The notes below the pieces were generated by a model. It worked only from the letters and a program-made list of their open reading frames with translations. It was not told where the DNA came from and did no database searches. DNA of 64,000 nucleotides, taken from NCBI GenBank assembly GCA_030761205.1, contig JAULJL010000010.1, forward strand, positions 6,081,001 to 6,145,000, read 5' to 3'. Positions 21,116 to 33,338 of this stretch are shown here, piece by piece (position 1 is the first letter of the stretch; the number at the start of each line of letters is the position of its first letter). The position numbers were made by a program, and so were the translations under genes. This DNA is from Fremontodendron californicum. Its lineage: Eukaryota; Streptophyta; Magnoliopsida; Malvales; Malvaceae.

Positions 21116-23649
21116 GCATATAATCTAAATGATATGAAACATAAAATAATGCTTGAACATAATATATACTAAATAATGTGACAAAAATAAATAACTAAAT
21201 AAAAAGCATAGGATAACATGTAATATTCAAAACCATACAACAATTAATATAATATCAACAATTTAAATCAAAGATAATAACACCATCATGAAAATTAACA
21301 TAGCAAAAATCACATATTATATAGTATGCATGAATATGGAAAATGCAATGCATGAGAATGTATTTTTTTCCTTTAATTAAGAAAATTCGTATATCTAAAA
21401 AGATATCCGGCTATCTTAGGAAAATATATCAAATTAAATATTCTAAAACCAAAATACTTTGTGATTGTTTGAAAACAATTTTGAAAAGCTTAGATTAAAA
21501 ATAAAAACTTAGCTAAACCCTTTTAAAATGGCTCTAATTTCCTAAGTTTAAAATCCCGGACTTGACCACCCTTATCCCGAGATTTAAAAAATTATTTTTA
21601 GAGTTTGAAAAGGCTTGAAAACTACCCTAAGTCGATAGCTAAACTTCCTAATCAGCCCCCTCTAAGTAACTTAACCAAAACAGAAAAATGATTTTTTTTC
21701 AAATTCAATTCTGCCTCTACTGTCCAATTTTGAAGCATGATTTTTTACCTTATTTTTAAAAATTCAAAAAACTCTAAAAAAAAAATACTGGAGACTCAGG
21801 ACATGCAAAAATACACGGGAACAAATCGGCTTAATTTTATGATTAAAGATGACTACCCATAAAAATCAGGAAAGTACGAGTACTGGGTGAAAAAATTGTT
21901 TTGTCAAAACACATTTTTTTTTGCCTTTGATAAAATCATTTAAAAATCAAAGTAAAAATGTTAGAGACTCTCCTAAGGACTCACAAACAGTAGCTAACAC
22001 TTTTGAAAAGTTAGGCAAAAAATGGCTAAGGCAAAAAAATCACAAAGTTAGAATAATCAATTTGACAACTCTTTAATTTTCCACAAGTATGCTCAAAATG
22101 AGCATGACTTTGAACCATTGATTCGTCTAAGTCATAAATCAAGTGGCAATGACATGAAATCCATGAAAATACAGCAAATATGATGCATGAAATGCATGAT
22201 TTAAAACCTAAATGACATGAAAAATGCATGGTATCAATAAAATGACCTAGACCTAAATGAACTTGAATGGCATGTAATGCAACCTAGGTCTAAAATGCAT
22301 GAATATGCATGGCAAAGCAAACCAATCCTAAACCTAAAGAATGCATGGCAATAACACAAACATATGACATGCTTAAACAAAATACACAACCAAATATCAT
22401 GAAAATGCTAACCTATCAACTAGCATAACAAAAATGCACACACAAAGCATACAACACGAGGGTGGCCGAATGGTCTCATGCTTAAAATGAGCATGGCATT
22501 TTCACAAACACATGATATACTAACATGCATAGCTAAAGAATAATGCTCAAATCATGTAAATATAAAGTAAAGACATGAAAATCAATAGGCATTTTCACAA
22601 ACACATGGATTACAAAATGTAAAACATAAACAAACTTAAACATTTTGAAAATAGAAAATCAAAAATGCAAGACAAGTAAAATAAACATGATAACAAGATA
22701 ATAGACTCAAAAATGGAAACAAGCAAGCAACAAAATTAAAACAAGCTTCATGCTTATGTATTAGAAGAAGATTTAAAGCATCAAAACTTGTTAAATATTA
22801 ACATGAAATAAAAATGCAAACAACAACTACACTAAAACAATAGGCCATTTAGAGAAAAATAGAAAAAAAATTTAATTTTCCATAGTTTTTCAAGAAAGCA
22901 TGAAGGAAGAACTTGAAAAGAAAGCTTAAAAACACTTATTGTAAAATCAAAATCAAAAGAAACTCACCAAATATCAAATGAAAACAGAAAATCAAGAATG
23001 GAAAATCAAAGAAAGTGCAAGAGTATGGTGCTTAAAGCAACCTCTAGAAGCTATATTGCAAGCTTTTTCTCTTCTAACTTTCTTTTCTTTTCTAAACTTT
23101 TCTTTTTTGCCTTTGAACAATGGAGAGAAAAATCAGCCAAAAACAAGAGAGAATAGAGAGTGAATAGCTGAAAATGAAAAGAGAAAGACTCTTTCCTTGT
23201 AGTGGCCGAATGGCCCCCTCTTGCTAGCATGTTGTCATTTTTTCTTCAACCAATTTTGATCCGAAGGCTATTGATCCAAGATGTTTAAAATGTGAAATTA
23301 TCACCCTTAGATTAGGCAATCAGCTATCCACAATTACAGCTGTTCAAGAATCTTAAGCCATTATGTTGACATTCTCCCTCTTCATGCATTGGTCTATGTG
23401 GCTTAATTACAAAAGCTTGATAAAAAAATAACTACATTCCTCTTCATTGTTGGCCTTTTGATTAAAAATAAAAAATTATTTGCCCACCCTTGGGCCTTGG
23501 CCAGCTGACCCCTTATCTTCCAGCCCAATCTCCTTTTTTTCAAAAGGCAAGAAAAGCCCTTTTCGGTTTCTTGGGTAAAATGATCTTTTTGCCCCCCCCG
23601 AACATAAATAAATAGCAAACGGACTCCAAATTCAAATTTTATTTATTTA

Positions 23650-24215
23650 ATACTTTCAAAAAAAAAAAAAATTCTGGAGGTTTTCAAAATTTTTTGAGCC
23701 CATTTGCTATTTATTTGGATTTTTTCTTCCAAAATTACCCTTTTGTGCTGCCAAATTTTACCATTTTTTAAACGAGCTCCAAATCCATATTTTTCTTCAC
23801 CAATCTCTTCCAAATAATTTAAAAGTATGATCTGAAAGTTTTCATAATTTTTGGAACCCATTTAGTATTTTTTGGGATTTATCTTCTTGAATTACTACAT
23901 AACGAGCCTAGGATTTGGCTATTTTGCAAACGAACTCCAAATCCGGGTTTTATTTCTCCAATCTCTTCCAAACAATTTAAGAATGAGATCTGCAAATTTT
24001 CAAAATTTTTGGAGTTCATTTGCTATTTTTTCGGGATTTATCTTCTTGAATTTCTGCATAAGGGGACCTGAGATTTGGCCATTTTGCAAACGAACTCCAA
24101 ATCCGGATTTTCTTTTGCCAATCTCTTTGAAATGGTTTAAGAATGAGATCTGCAAATTTTCAAAACTTTGGAGTTCATTTTCTATTTTTCCCAAATTTTT
24201 CAATTTTGTCTTTTT
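23650..24215. repeat. Tandem repeats in the solo LTR, about 160-180-bp unit
   Basis: Three to four imperfect copies share AACGAACTCCAAATCCGG, CAATCTCTTCCAAA and ATTTTTGGAGTTCATTTGCT. They explain the overlapping ORFs on both strands here. Confidence 0.75.
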
Positions 24216-25608
24216 GCCTTCGAAACCCGGTTTTGCTCAAAACAAGTCCGTTTTTCAGATTTTCTTCAAACTGAGCCTTGGGCTATCCTTGTTTAATCAT
24301 TCCTCATCCATTAGGGGCTTTAGTCTTATCGAATCGGGCCATTTCTATAATTCTTCCAAATTTCACTGAAATCCACCAAAAACCCTAATTCTCGGTTTTC
24401 TTCCGAATTGACTTTTCTTTCAGTTTTTCTTCCAAGTAGCTTCTCCATTACCCGTAGTCAGTGCTTATCTTTCATTTGGAACCTTCAATTTTGACCAATT
24501 TGATCGTTTAAACACTTTTTCCCAAATTTTCCGAACTAGAGTTTCCTTTCTACTGAATCTTCGTAACCCAACTTCCGAACTCCATATCTTTCAATGTAGA
24601 CCTCGGATTATCAAAATTCTTTCGCCATTTTTCAATTGAACTTCAAATCTTGATTTTGAAAGTGGGTTGACTTTTTTAGTAGTTGACTTGTTGGGGTTGA
24701 CTTTTTCAAGTTTGACTTTTTATGCTCGCCTTCTTAGGCTAAGTCTCGGAGTACCACCTGCAGAATGAAAAAAGTCTTTTTACATTCTGAAACATCAATT
24801 TAGGAAGAAAACATACCTGTTTTAGTGGTCCGGACAAAATTAGGTGTCTACACTTATTTTAACTATTTTTTTTATTTTTATTTTTTTTATTATTATTATT
24901 TAGAAATAAAACACGAACCCTCGACGTATGCGAGAGCCTTCCCAAATTCCCCAACGTCTAAGCGGAATTTGAAAAGGCTCTCCATACTTGAAAGTTCTTA
25001 TAACGAACCTTAAAACGACCATATTCAAAATATTGGGATTCTTCTAACATCCAGGCAAGAATCAATAAATTATTATTATTTTTTTAATTTTTTATTATTA
25101 TTTTTGAGTATTTTGTCTTATACAAATTTTGAGAAAATTATTTATTATTAATGTATTTATATCCCTTTCTAAAAAATTTCACTTTTATTTCTTTCTAAAA
25201 ATTATTTGTTATTAATTGCGTTTTTATTTTTGGATCAATAAATTATAATAAATTTTTTTTTTTTGTATATGACACATAGCTAAATAACAATTCTCACACA
25301 TATGACACATAACCAAAATAGATTTTATTTATCTTTCTATTTTTATTTTTATAACGAGAATCCGTTGTTTTTATCACTCATTTAAATAAATTGACCTTAA
25401 TATCCTTAAAAATAAATAAATAAATATATATATATATAAATAGATAAGTACATGACAATTAATTAATTATATATATATATATCTAATATATAAGCATTTA
25501 TATTTAAAAAAAGCTTGTACAAGAACTTGAATAAAATAGGCTAAAAATTTTACCGAAACAAGCCTCACTGTCAAAGTCCAATATACAGGTCTGAAGCCCA
25601 AGTCCAAA

Positions 25609-28054
25609 TGTAACACCCTGTCCGGATAATCTACCTAAAATCCGGCAGGGTTTCCTTTCTATCTCAACTATAACCCTCCTGCAAATAACACTCAATTCAT
25701 ATCCTCAACCAGCAATATTCCTCTATACTATTTTCACATATATCCATACATATTCAAAAATTATCCATGATCAATTTATGTTCAAATCAAAACATATTGA
25801 TCTATTGTCTCATATCTTCAAATATATACAATATATCCAAAAGTAAACCTATCTCAGCAAGGTTTACTAGATAAAAACATCAAAAGATCAAGACTTCAAT
25901 AAATTTTTAATATGATGTCCACCACGTCAAAATACTATTTGAAGCAAAGAATAGAGGAAGGTTGCAATCCCAACACCTAACTGTCACCTGAAAATGAGAA
26001 TATGAAAAGGTGAGATATATGAATATCTCAGTGAGTAGACAACTTTTAAAGCGTGTGAAAACCATAATGGTAATCTGTAAAGCATAATTGACATTTTCAA
26101 AATAAATAATAATAAAATCATAATGAGTAATTCAAAGACGTAGCAAGCTTTTCAAATGTATAACAATATTATAATATTAAATCAATGTATTAAATCTGTG
26201 AAGTAAATCAAGTTACGTATAATTGGGCTCCAACTTACTGTCATGCATAAGAATACATCCATGAAATGACCAGGCAATATCCATGTAGGCATACTAGTAG
26301 CCGGCCCCAAAGGCCAATACCACCATAGGACGCCCCAAAGGCATATGTGTCGCTATGATGTGCCCCCAAAAGGAAAATATAACGGGATAGGGACTCTGGA
26401 GGTGGCTCCCACCACAAAGGCGTAGCACGCAGCTTCCATACCCAGTCTAATATCACGGAATGGGGACTCTGGAGGTGGCTCCCGCCACAAAGGCGTAGCA
26501 CGCAGCTCCTGTATTCCGGTCTAATATCACGGAATAGGGACTCTGGAGGTGGCTCCCGCCACAAAGGCGTAGCACGCAGCTCCCGTATTCCGGTCAAGGA
26601 AATAATCTCATACATTAAGTTAGGTGGAGCCAAAACCATGTACGTCAAATTCTATGTAAAATCATACTTCATAAATCAACCAACTTACTCGATATAATAT
26701 TTTTTGAAATAAAAATACTTTAATAACAAATCAATTCATATGATTAAATATCGTATATACCTTTATTACGTAAAATAATTATTATGCTAAAAAAATATAT
26801 ATAATTATAATTAAAGAAATTTTAAATAACTATAGTTGTCGTCTACTCACAATCCTTGAGATGATCTCACTGTACACCTCGACCTGAAACTTCGGGATCC
26901 ACAGGTGACGTCGGATCTATGTGGCCTAGAGATTAACGATAATTAGTATCTATACATACTCAAAGCATTACACACTTATGAATTCAACTTAAATCTCATA
27001 ATCTTCCCTCAAGGTCAATACTAATTTCTCATACTCAAAACAACATATCCTTAATTTTTAATATCATTTACATAACCATTTTCTCCATAATTCAACTCCA
27101 TATTCATGTCCTTATCAAATTCCTTTCTAGTACTCCATGCCTTAGAGATTTTCATAATCCATAACCATCAATAGTACTATATTTATCTTAAGCAATAAAT
27201 TCCATACTATCAAGCTAGATTATAAAATCATAACTTGAGTTTGGTACCAATAAGTCTAATTTATGAAGAAAATAACTAACTTAGACAATTAGAACAAAAT
27301 CTTGGTCAAATTTGATAAATCCCGAAACTATGCTGAAACAGGGGTCACACTGAACAGCCAACTTCACCGAATTTTATCGTTTTAACCGCTTATCGGTTTT
27401 GGGTGATTCAAAAACCAAAATTCTCATATTGAAGTATAGTTTCTAGGAAAAATATCAAAAAAATACAAACCCAGCTGTGCCGAACCCAGAAAATCCGAAC
27501 AGCAAGCATGCTCAAATTTCCCTGTTTTGCTTTTTCTTCCCATTTTCTTGTTCATGCTTTCAAATCCTTTTAATTCTTACCAAAAATGAGTAAAATTCAT
27601 ACTTAATAGATGGATTTCAGACCTTAACATGTTTATGGAGCTAAAATCTTAGCATGCTCAAGTAGAATATCTAAAGAAATAGAAGAATTTATCAAGAAAC
27701 TAACCTCGGATGTAATTGTTGTTGAGATTTTTGCTGGAGTTGTTTGAAGAGAATTTTGAGAGAGAGGGAGGATGGGAGGCCGGCTGCCACTTGAAGAAGA
27801 GAAGGAAAATTTCTAGTGTTTTCGGGAGATCACTTGAATATAAGAGATATTTTGTTTTGTTTTTGGTATAATTGCATATTGGTCCCTCAACTTTTTATAA
27901 ATAACCATTAAGCCCCTAAACTTTTTTAATATGTTCAATTTGATCCTTTCTTCTTTTATTTCCTTCACTTATAACTTCTTACCACTTTCCAAGTTTGTCC
28001 TTAAAATTTTCGGAATTTAACTTTACATGATTATACGTAACCTCGGTTGTTACA
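25609..28054 (-). repeat. 3' LTR of the chromovirus
   Basis: 2,446 bp, identical in length to 41877-44322, with roughly two dozen substitutions between them counted by eye (about 1%). It contains three 73-bp tandem units (from about 26394, 26467 and 26540; core CTCTGGAGGTGGCTCCC), which account for the ORF 26241-26648. Its upstream minus-strand neighbour CTAAGGGGGGTAAGT (28055-28069) is the polypurine tract. Confidence 0.9.
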
Positions 28055-28089
28055 ACTTACCCCCCTTAGAAAAATTTCGTCCTCGAAAT

Positions 28090-28338
28090 TTACTTACCAA
28101 CTTGATTGAACAAGTGAGGATATTGAGTCCGCATATCTTCCTCCCTTTCCCATATATCTTCTTCATATGAATGATTCCTCCAAAGAACTTTCACTAATGG
28201 AATAGTCTTAGTCCTTAAAATCTCAACCGGCTGCTCTTCATAAGTTAAATTTTCCTCAATTTCCATAGGCAAGTCCTTCAATATATGTGAAGAATCGAAA
28301 ATGTACTTTCGGAGCATAGAAACATGGAACACATTATG
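28090..28338 (-). pseudogene. Chromodomain end of chromovirus pol
   Basis: This continues the integrase reading after an in-frame TGA at 28339-28341 (ELS*IHNVFHVSMLRKY). It covers the integrase tail and a chromodomain: RTKTIPLVKVLWRNHSYEED followed by IWEREEDMRTQYPHLF. In this lineage the chromodomain directs integration toward heterochromatin. It ends with TAA just before the polypurine tract. Confidence 0.75.
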
Positions 28339-28341
28339 AAT

Positions 28342-29138
28342 TCATGACAATTCTTCTGGTAAGGACAATCTATAAGCAACTGGCCCAATCCGTTCAATGA
28401 TCTCATACGGCCCTATATATCGAGGACCCAACTTTCCTCGTCTTCCAAACCAGATTACTCCCTTCCAAGGAGTCACTTTCAAAAATACCATATCACCAAC
28501 TTCAAACTCTAAATCTTTTCTCCGATTATCTGCATAGCTCTTTTGTCGATCTTGAGCTATTTTTATCTTTTCCCGAATTACCTTAACTTTGTCTGTAGTC
28601 ATCATAACAATTTCTGGACCTAGTAATTTCCTTTCATCTGTATCATCCCAACACACTGGAGTTCTGCACTTCCTTCCATACAAAGCTTCAAACGGAGCCA
28701 TGTCGATGCTGGACTGATAACTATTGTTATACGCAAACTCTGCTAGGGGCAAGTGTTCATCCCAGTTTCCTTTGAATTCCATAATACAAGATCTGAGCAT
28801 ATCTTCCAAAATTTGAATTGTCCTTCAGATTGTCCATCTATCTGAGGATGAAAAGCAGTACTGAACTTGAGTTTAGTGCCCATAGCATTCTGCAAACTTG
28901 GCCAAAATCGAGATGTGAATCAGGGGTCTCGATCAGATACAATCGATACTGGGGCACCATGTAACCTAACAATTTCGTTCACATAAAGTTTAGCCAATCT
29001 TTCCATGGAAAAAGTCTTCTTGACTGGCAAAAAGTGAGCTGATTTTGTCAAACGATCAACAATCACCCAAATGTTGTCATAACCAGACTGTGTTCTTGGT
29101 AATCCCGAAACGAAATCCATAGCAATATCTTCCCACTT
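28342..29138 (-). pseudogene. Chromovirus integrase, broken
   Basis: Integrase core residues are still visible: D in MDFVSGLP (about 29115), D in IVSDRDP (about 28925) and E in HPQIDGQSE (about 28833), followed by [20 protein letters not shown] and the C-terminal GPRYIGPYEI region. Breaks: a TAA between RNase H/H2C2 and the core (29139-29141), TGA after SDRDP (28917-28919), and a single-base frameshift just after GQSE near 28825. The product would not be functional. Confidence 0.8.
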
Positions 29139-29141
29139 CCA

Positions 29142-30930
29142 TTAAGGAATAGGTAGGGGGTTCAATTTCCCAGAAGGTTTTTGATGCTCGGCTTTAATTT
29201 GTTGGCATACCAAGCATCTAGAAACAAACTCAGCTATGTCCCGTTTCATACCTTGCCACCAATAATGTTCTCTTAAGGTTCGATACATCTTCACACTACC
29301 GGGATGTAACGCGTATGGTGCATTATGAGCTTCCTCAAAAATCACCTTCCGGAGTTCTTCATCCTGAGGCACACAAAGCCTATTTTTCATTATCAGTACA
29401 TCTTCATCCTTTATTTGAAAGTCAGTCCTCACACCATCCCTTACTTCTTGCTTTAACTTTACCAGCATAGGGTCATTATTTTGTGCTTCACGTATCCAAT
29501 CAATATGAATCGGTTTAACCTTCAAGTGGGCTATCAGGAGATTATTCTCATCAATCATCAATTCTAAAGATAAAGACTTCAACTCATTTTGTAAAGGTTT
29601 CTGAATTGCTCGGATATGAGCAAGAGAACTAGAAGACTTTCTACTAAGAGCATCGGCCACTACATTGGCCTTTCCTGGGTAGTAGTCAATTACATAGTCA
29701 TAATCTTTTATCAATTTCAACCATCTCCTTTGCCTCAAATTTAATTCTTTCTGATCCATCAGATATTTCAGACTCTTATGATCAGTGTAGATTGTACATT
29801 TTTCTCCAAATAAATAATGCCTCCAAATTTTCAGTGCAAACACCACTGCCACCAACTCTAAATCATGAGTGGGATAGTTTTGCTCATGCTGTTTCAGTTG
29901 TCGAGAAGCATAAGCTATCACCTTCCCATGTTGCATCAAAACGCAACCCAAACCCCTCCTCGAGGCATCACTGTATACCATAAAGCTTCCAGTCCTTGAT
30001 GGTAGTGTAAGAACTGGTGCTGTGGTCAATCTACGCTTGAGCTCTTGGAAAGCTTGCTCACATTCGTCAGTCCACTCAAACTTAGCATGCTTCTTTGTTA
30101 ATTTTGACAAAGGAGAGGCAATCATGGAAAATCCTTCCACGAATCTTCGATAGTACCCTGCCAATCTGAGAAAGCTCCTAACTTCTGTGACATTAGTGGG
30201 TCTTTCCCAAGCAACTACAGCTTCTATCTTTTGTGGATCTACAAAAATCCTTTCCTTAGATACTACATGACCAAGGAATGCTACTTTGTCTAGCCAGAAT
30301 TCACACTTGGAAAATTTAGCATAAAGTTGCTTTTCACGCATGGTCTGCAACACCGTTCTCAAATGGCTTACATGATCATCCTTATTCCTGGAATAAACTA
30401 GGATGTCATCGATGAAAACAATAACAAACTTATCTAAGTAGGGTCGAAACACCCTATTCATCAAATTCATAAAGACTGCAGGTGCATTAGTTAGCCCAAA
30501 AGGCATAACTAAGAATTCATAATGACCATATCGAATTCTAAAAGCAGTCTTTGGAATATCAGATTCTTTAATCTTCAATTGATGATAACCCGATCTTAGG
30601 TCTATTTTGGAGAACACACTTGCACCTTGCAACTGATCAAACAAGTCATCAATCCTTGGCAAAGGATACTTATTCTTAATGGTGACCTTGTTCAGTTGCC
30701 GGTAGTCGATACACAATCGTAAAGATCCATCCTTTTTCTTTACAAATAAAATCGGTGCTCCCCACGGTGAAGTACTAGGCCGAATGAAACCTCTGTCAAC
30801 TAGGTCTTGCAACTGCACTTTCAATTCCTTTAGCTCCGAAGGTGCCATTCTATAGGGTGCTTGAGAAATAGGAGCACTGTCAGGGATTAAGTCGATAGTA
30901 AACTCCAATTCCCTGTAACCACTTCAGGAG
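29142..30930 (-). pseudogene. Chromovirus reverse transcriptase-RNase H and integrase zinc finger
   Basis: An open frame of nearly 590 codons. RT motifs in order: [65 protein letters not shown], and the catalytic FIDDILVYS. RNase H follows with [15 protein letters not shown] and VADALSR. The H2C2 zinc finger of integrase ([17 protein letters not shown] then [11 protein letters not shown]) lies at its end. The N-terminal side is abnormal: [12 protein letters not shown], which normally follows protease and a linker, is joined directly to the end of gag. Confidence 0.85.
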
Positions 30931-30952
30931 TAGCCTAAGCCTGTTGTTGGGT

Positions 30953-31438
30953 CATAGCATAAATTCTGGCTGCAGTTCGAGGTCTACCACGCTGTCCACT
31001 CTGTCGAGGGCCAATAGATGAACCAACTTGAGATTGTACCCCAATTCTATCTCTAACTGCTGTCGACTGATGTGCAGCAGTAGGTTGGATCTTTCTCTTT
31101 GACCCATTGACAACTGACTAGTAACTCCCTTATTCTCCAGCTTGGGACAATCTCGTTTCATGTGTCCCGGTTCTTTGCAGTAAAAACACACACCCTGTAG
31201 TATCCAACATTCACCAGGGTGATTCCTCCCACAATGGGGACACTGAGGATAAGTCAATGTACGAGGTCCTCCTGACCTCCCAGGTGGCAATCTAGTCTGC
31301 TGTTGAGGTCCAATGATAAGTCTGCTAGAAGAACCACTAATAGGCTTTCTGTCTAATCCCTCCTGAAATCTCAAGGGTTTGGAACCACTGACACTGCTTT
31401 TTACATAACTTTTCTTAAGCCTCACGTCCTCACTGGAG
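30953..31438 (-). pseudogene. Chromovirus gag, C-terminal part with zinc knuckle
   Basis: Continues gag from the far side of the Athila insertion (the reading runs FRKRKWQF on one side and SSEDVRLKKSY on the other). It contains a CCHC zinc knuckle, CFYCKEPGHMKRDC, preceded by CPHCGRNHPGECW. A frame change near 31060 is needed to reach ARIYAMTQQQA and TPEVVTG. There the protease segment expected next is missing, and the RT-proximal sequence begins at once. Confidence 0.75.
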
Positions 31439-31443
31439 AACTG
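31439..31443. repeat. Target-site duplication AACTG of the Athila element (left)
   Basis: AACTG here and at 40983-40987. With one copy removed the chromovirus gag reading is restored across the site, which confirms the exact boundary. Confidence 0.9.
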
Positions 31444-32938
31444 TGATAACTCGTATAATTATATAGTTTTTAGTTATGTTTTATTATTGTTTTGTGTCAA
31501 ATACGAGTTATTATTGTTTAGTCTAATTGTGTTTATGATCTTTTATATTTTTATGTAATTTGGTGTTTTTCACAAGTTTCTTTGAGTGATTTCAGATTAC
31601 TAGAATTAAGGGCAAATCCAGTTCAGTTCCAGTTCCGACACCGTTTGCCATATCAGCTATATCTCGAGTTTCACTGAAGCAATAAGGCTAAAATTTGTAG
31701 CCATGCAAAGCTAAGAGGCATATCTATCTTTTTCATGTTTTACACTTCTTGAAATGGAGTCGTTTTCCCTAGCGAAATCGACCATCAAGTTGGCTGATGT
31801 GCAATGACGTCTGTGCTGACCTGTTTTCGTATTTTGCCCATATCTTCTTATCCACATCATCAAATACGCTGATTCCAACGGCTATAGATCCGTAACTGAT
31901 AGGGGTATATTTTTCTAGAAGACCATTTTATCAGATCGAGCCTCCAACATTGATAAAATCGACCATCAAGCTGGCTGATCAGAATTGTCATACAATATGA
32001 CGAAAATTGTTAGAAAAATGCACCCACCTATTATACCTACCTTTGAAATTTGTAAAGCTTGTCTCTTGTCATTTAGCCCTCCAAAATGTGTATAAATAGA
32101 GGGCCTTGGATGAGTATTGGGATACAATTGATACATTGGTAGGATATTAGCCATTGTAATAAAATTCTCTAAGTTTTCTTCTTCTTTCCTTTCTCTAGTT
32201 TTCTTTTTCTTTATTTACTTATGCTTCTTACATTTCTTTTCATTTTTAGTATGTGTTGCTAATCATATTGTTGAGGTGATGAGGTGAAGCTCTTGGTAAA
32301 TGCTAAGGTTAGTCTCTTAAACATGAGCTAAAATGAATCATCATTTATAAACACTAGTATAGATAATATTTTCTTTTGGTTTAAAATCATACTTGCAAAG
32401 TAGAGATCTTGATTCATTATTGACAATGAAAATGGCACAGTAAATGCTTGGTTTCATAACCTTGATTTGTTGTAGACATATACCTTGGCATAAGGAATGC
32501 TTGGACTCTTTTTATGAGTTTTGAGGACACCAAATGAACATAATATCATATGCTATGGACGTTGGACAATTTGGACTGAATTGCTAAACCTTCCGATTGG
32601 AACCTCCCTTATGTGTGGATTTCAATTGTGTAATAAAACAAGATTAATCTTAGCATAACACCAAGAGTGGATTCTCTAACCTCAACATCTTTTCTTATTG
32701 TTTTTTATATTTTGTTTAATTTCTTTTATGTTATTTTGTTTATTTTGTTCTCTAATATATTTTTTTATCTTGTTTTGTTGTTGATTCCCTAATATCTTGT
32801 TTACTTTCTTTTTCTTATATATTTATAAACTTATACTTACTAATACGCTTCCCTGTGGTTCGACCTCGGACACCCGAGAATTTATTACTTGAACATAACC
32901 TGCACTTGGGTTTACGACTCTTAATTGAGTCACCATCA
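31444..32938 (+). repeat. 5' LTR of the Athila element
   Basis: 1,495 bp, TG...CA. A TATA box, GTGTATAAATAGAGG, lies at about 32089-32103 and would start the genomic RNA near 32125. Short ORFs inside are not genes. Confidence 0.92.
32091..32098 (+). promoter_or_regulatory. TATA box in the 5' LTR
   Basis: TATAAATA in the context GTGTATAAATAGAGGG, the canonical plant form. The identical box occurs in the 3' LTR at 40135-40142, where it could drive readthrough into the flanking chromovirus gag. Confidence 0.75.
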
Positions 32939-32944
32939 AGTTTT

Positions 32945-32962
32945 TGGCGCCGTTGCCGGGGA
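32945..32962 (+). promoter_or_regulatory. Primer-binding site, tRNA-Asp type
   Basis: TGGCGCCGTTGCCGGGGA starts 6 bases after the 5' LTR and is complementary to the 3' end of plant tRNA-Asp. This primer is standard for Athila elements. Confidence 0.9.
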
Positions 32963-32984
32963 GGCAATACTAAGTATATAAGTT

Positions 32985-33235
32985 TATAAGTGTATTTATT
33001 TTTATTGGCTGGTTATACCGCCTATATTTATTTTTATTGGCTGGTTATACCGCCTATATTTATTTTTATTGGCTGGTTATACCGCCCATATTTATTTTTA
33101 TTGGCTGGTTATACCGCCCATATTTATTTTTATTGGCTGGTTATACCGCCTAATTTTATATATATTTATATTTATATTGTATATTAACTTTGTTTTATTT
33201 TTATTGGCTGGTTATACCGCCTAATCTGTATATTA
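32985..33235 (+). repeat. Leader tandem repeats (about 32-bp unit, six copies)
   Basis: The unit contains ATTGGCTGGTTATACCGCC within TTTATTTTTA. Five copies are contiguous and a sixth follows a TATATTT spacer. The array lies between primer-binding site and gag, where packaging and dimerisation signals are expected. Confidence 0.9.
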
Positions 33236-33309
33236 ACTTTGTTTTATGCTTGTTTGGCGACGTGATTTTAGATCTCGTCGTTTAGTTAGATTTTATTGTG
33301 AAACTTTTT

Positions 33310-33318
33310 CAGGTAATC
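33310..33318 (+). promoter_or_regulatory. Candidate splice donor upstream of gag
   Basis: CAG/GTAATC, with the GT at 33313-33314, matches the plant donor consensus. It lies 26 bases before the gag ATG at 33339. A retrovirus-like subgenomic RNA would join this donor to the acceptors at 36160 or 37048. Confidence 0.4.
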
Positions 33319-33338
33319 TTTCTAATACAACTCCTACC

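Larger units (their letters stand above)
19909..24852 (-). mobile_element. 4.94-kb solo LTR of a Tat/Ogre-like element
   Basis: Bounded by TGTCGCAACC and GGTGTCTACA, flanked by CTTAT at 19904-19908 and 24853-24857. The paralogous LTR has the uninterrupted site (TTACTTATTTTAACT near 49820). There is no internal coding region, so this is a solo LTR left by LTR-LTR recombination. Its 3' end (19909-20240) has the same block as the other Tat LTRs (GGAGTCGCCACTAATC, GGGGAAGGATTAGCACCCCC). Short ORFs inside are composition artefacts. Confidence 0.85.

Noticed and set aside
23403..24369. Overlapping ORFs on both strands, one of 165 residues
   Set aside because: They lie in tandem repeats of the solo LTR, are Phe/Lys-rich and lack any domain.
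26241..26648. 135-residue minus-strand ORF (and 42562-42917 in the other LTR)
   Set aside because: Created by three 73-bp tandem units inside the chromovirus LTR; repeated peptide, no domain.
33246..33338. Upstream in-frame start for the Athila gag
   Set aside because: The 31 extra residues lack gag similarity and span the candidate splice donor; ACCATGG at 33339 fits gag starts.
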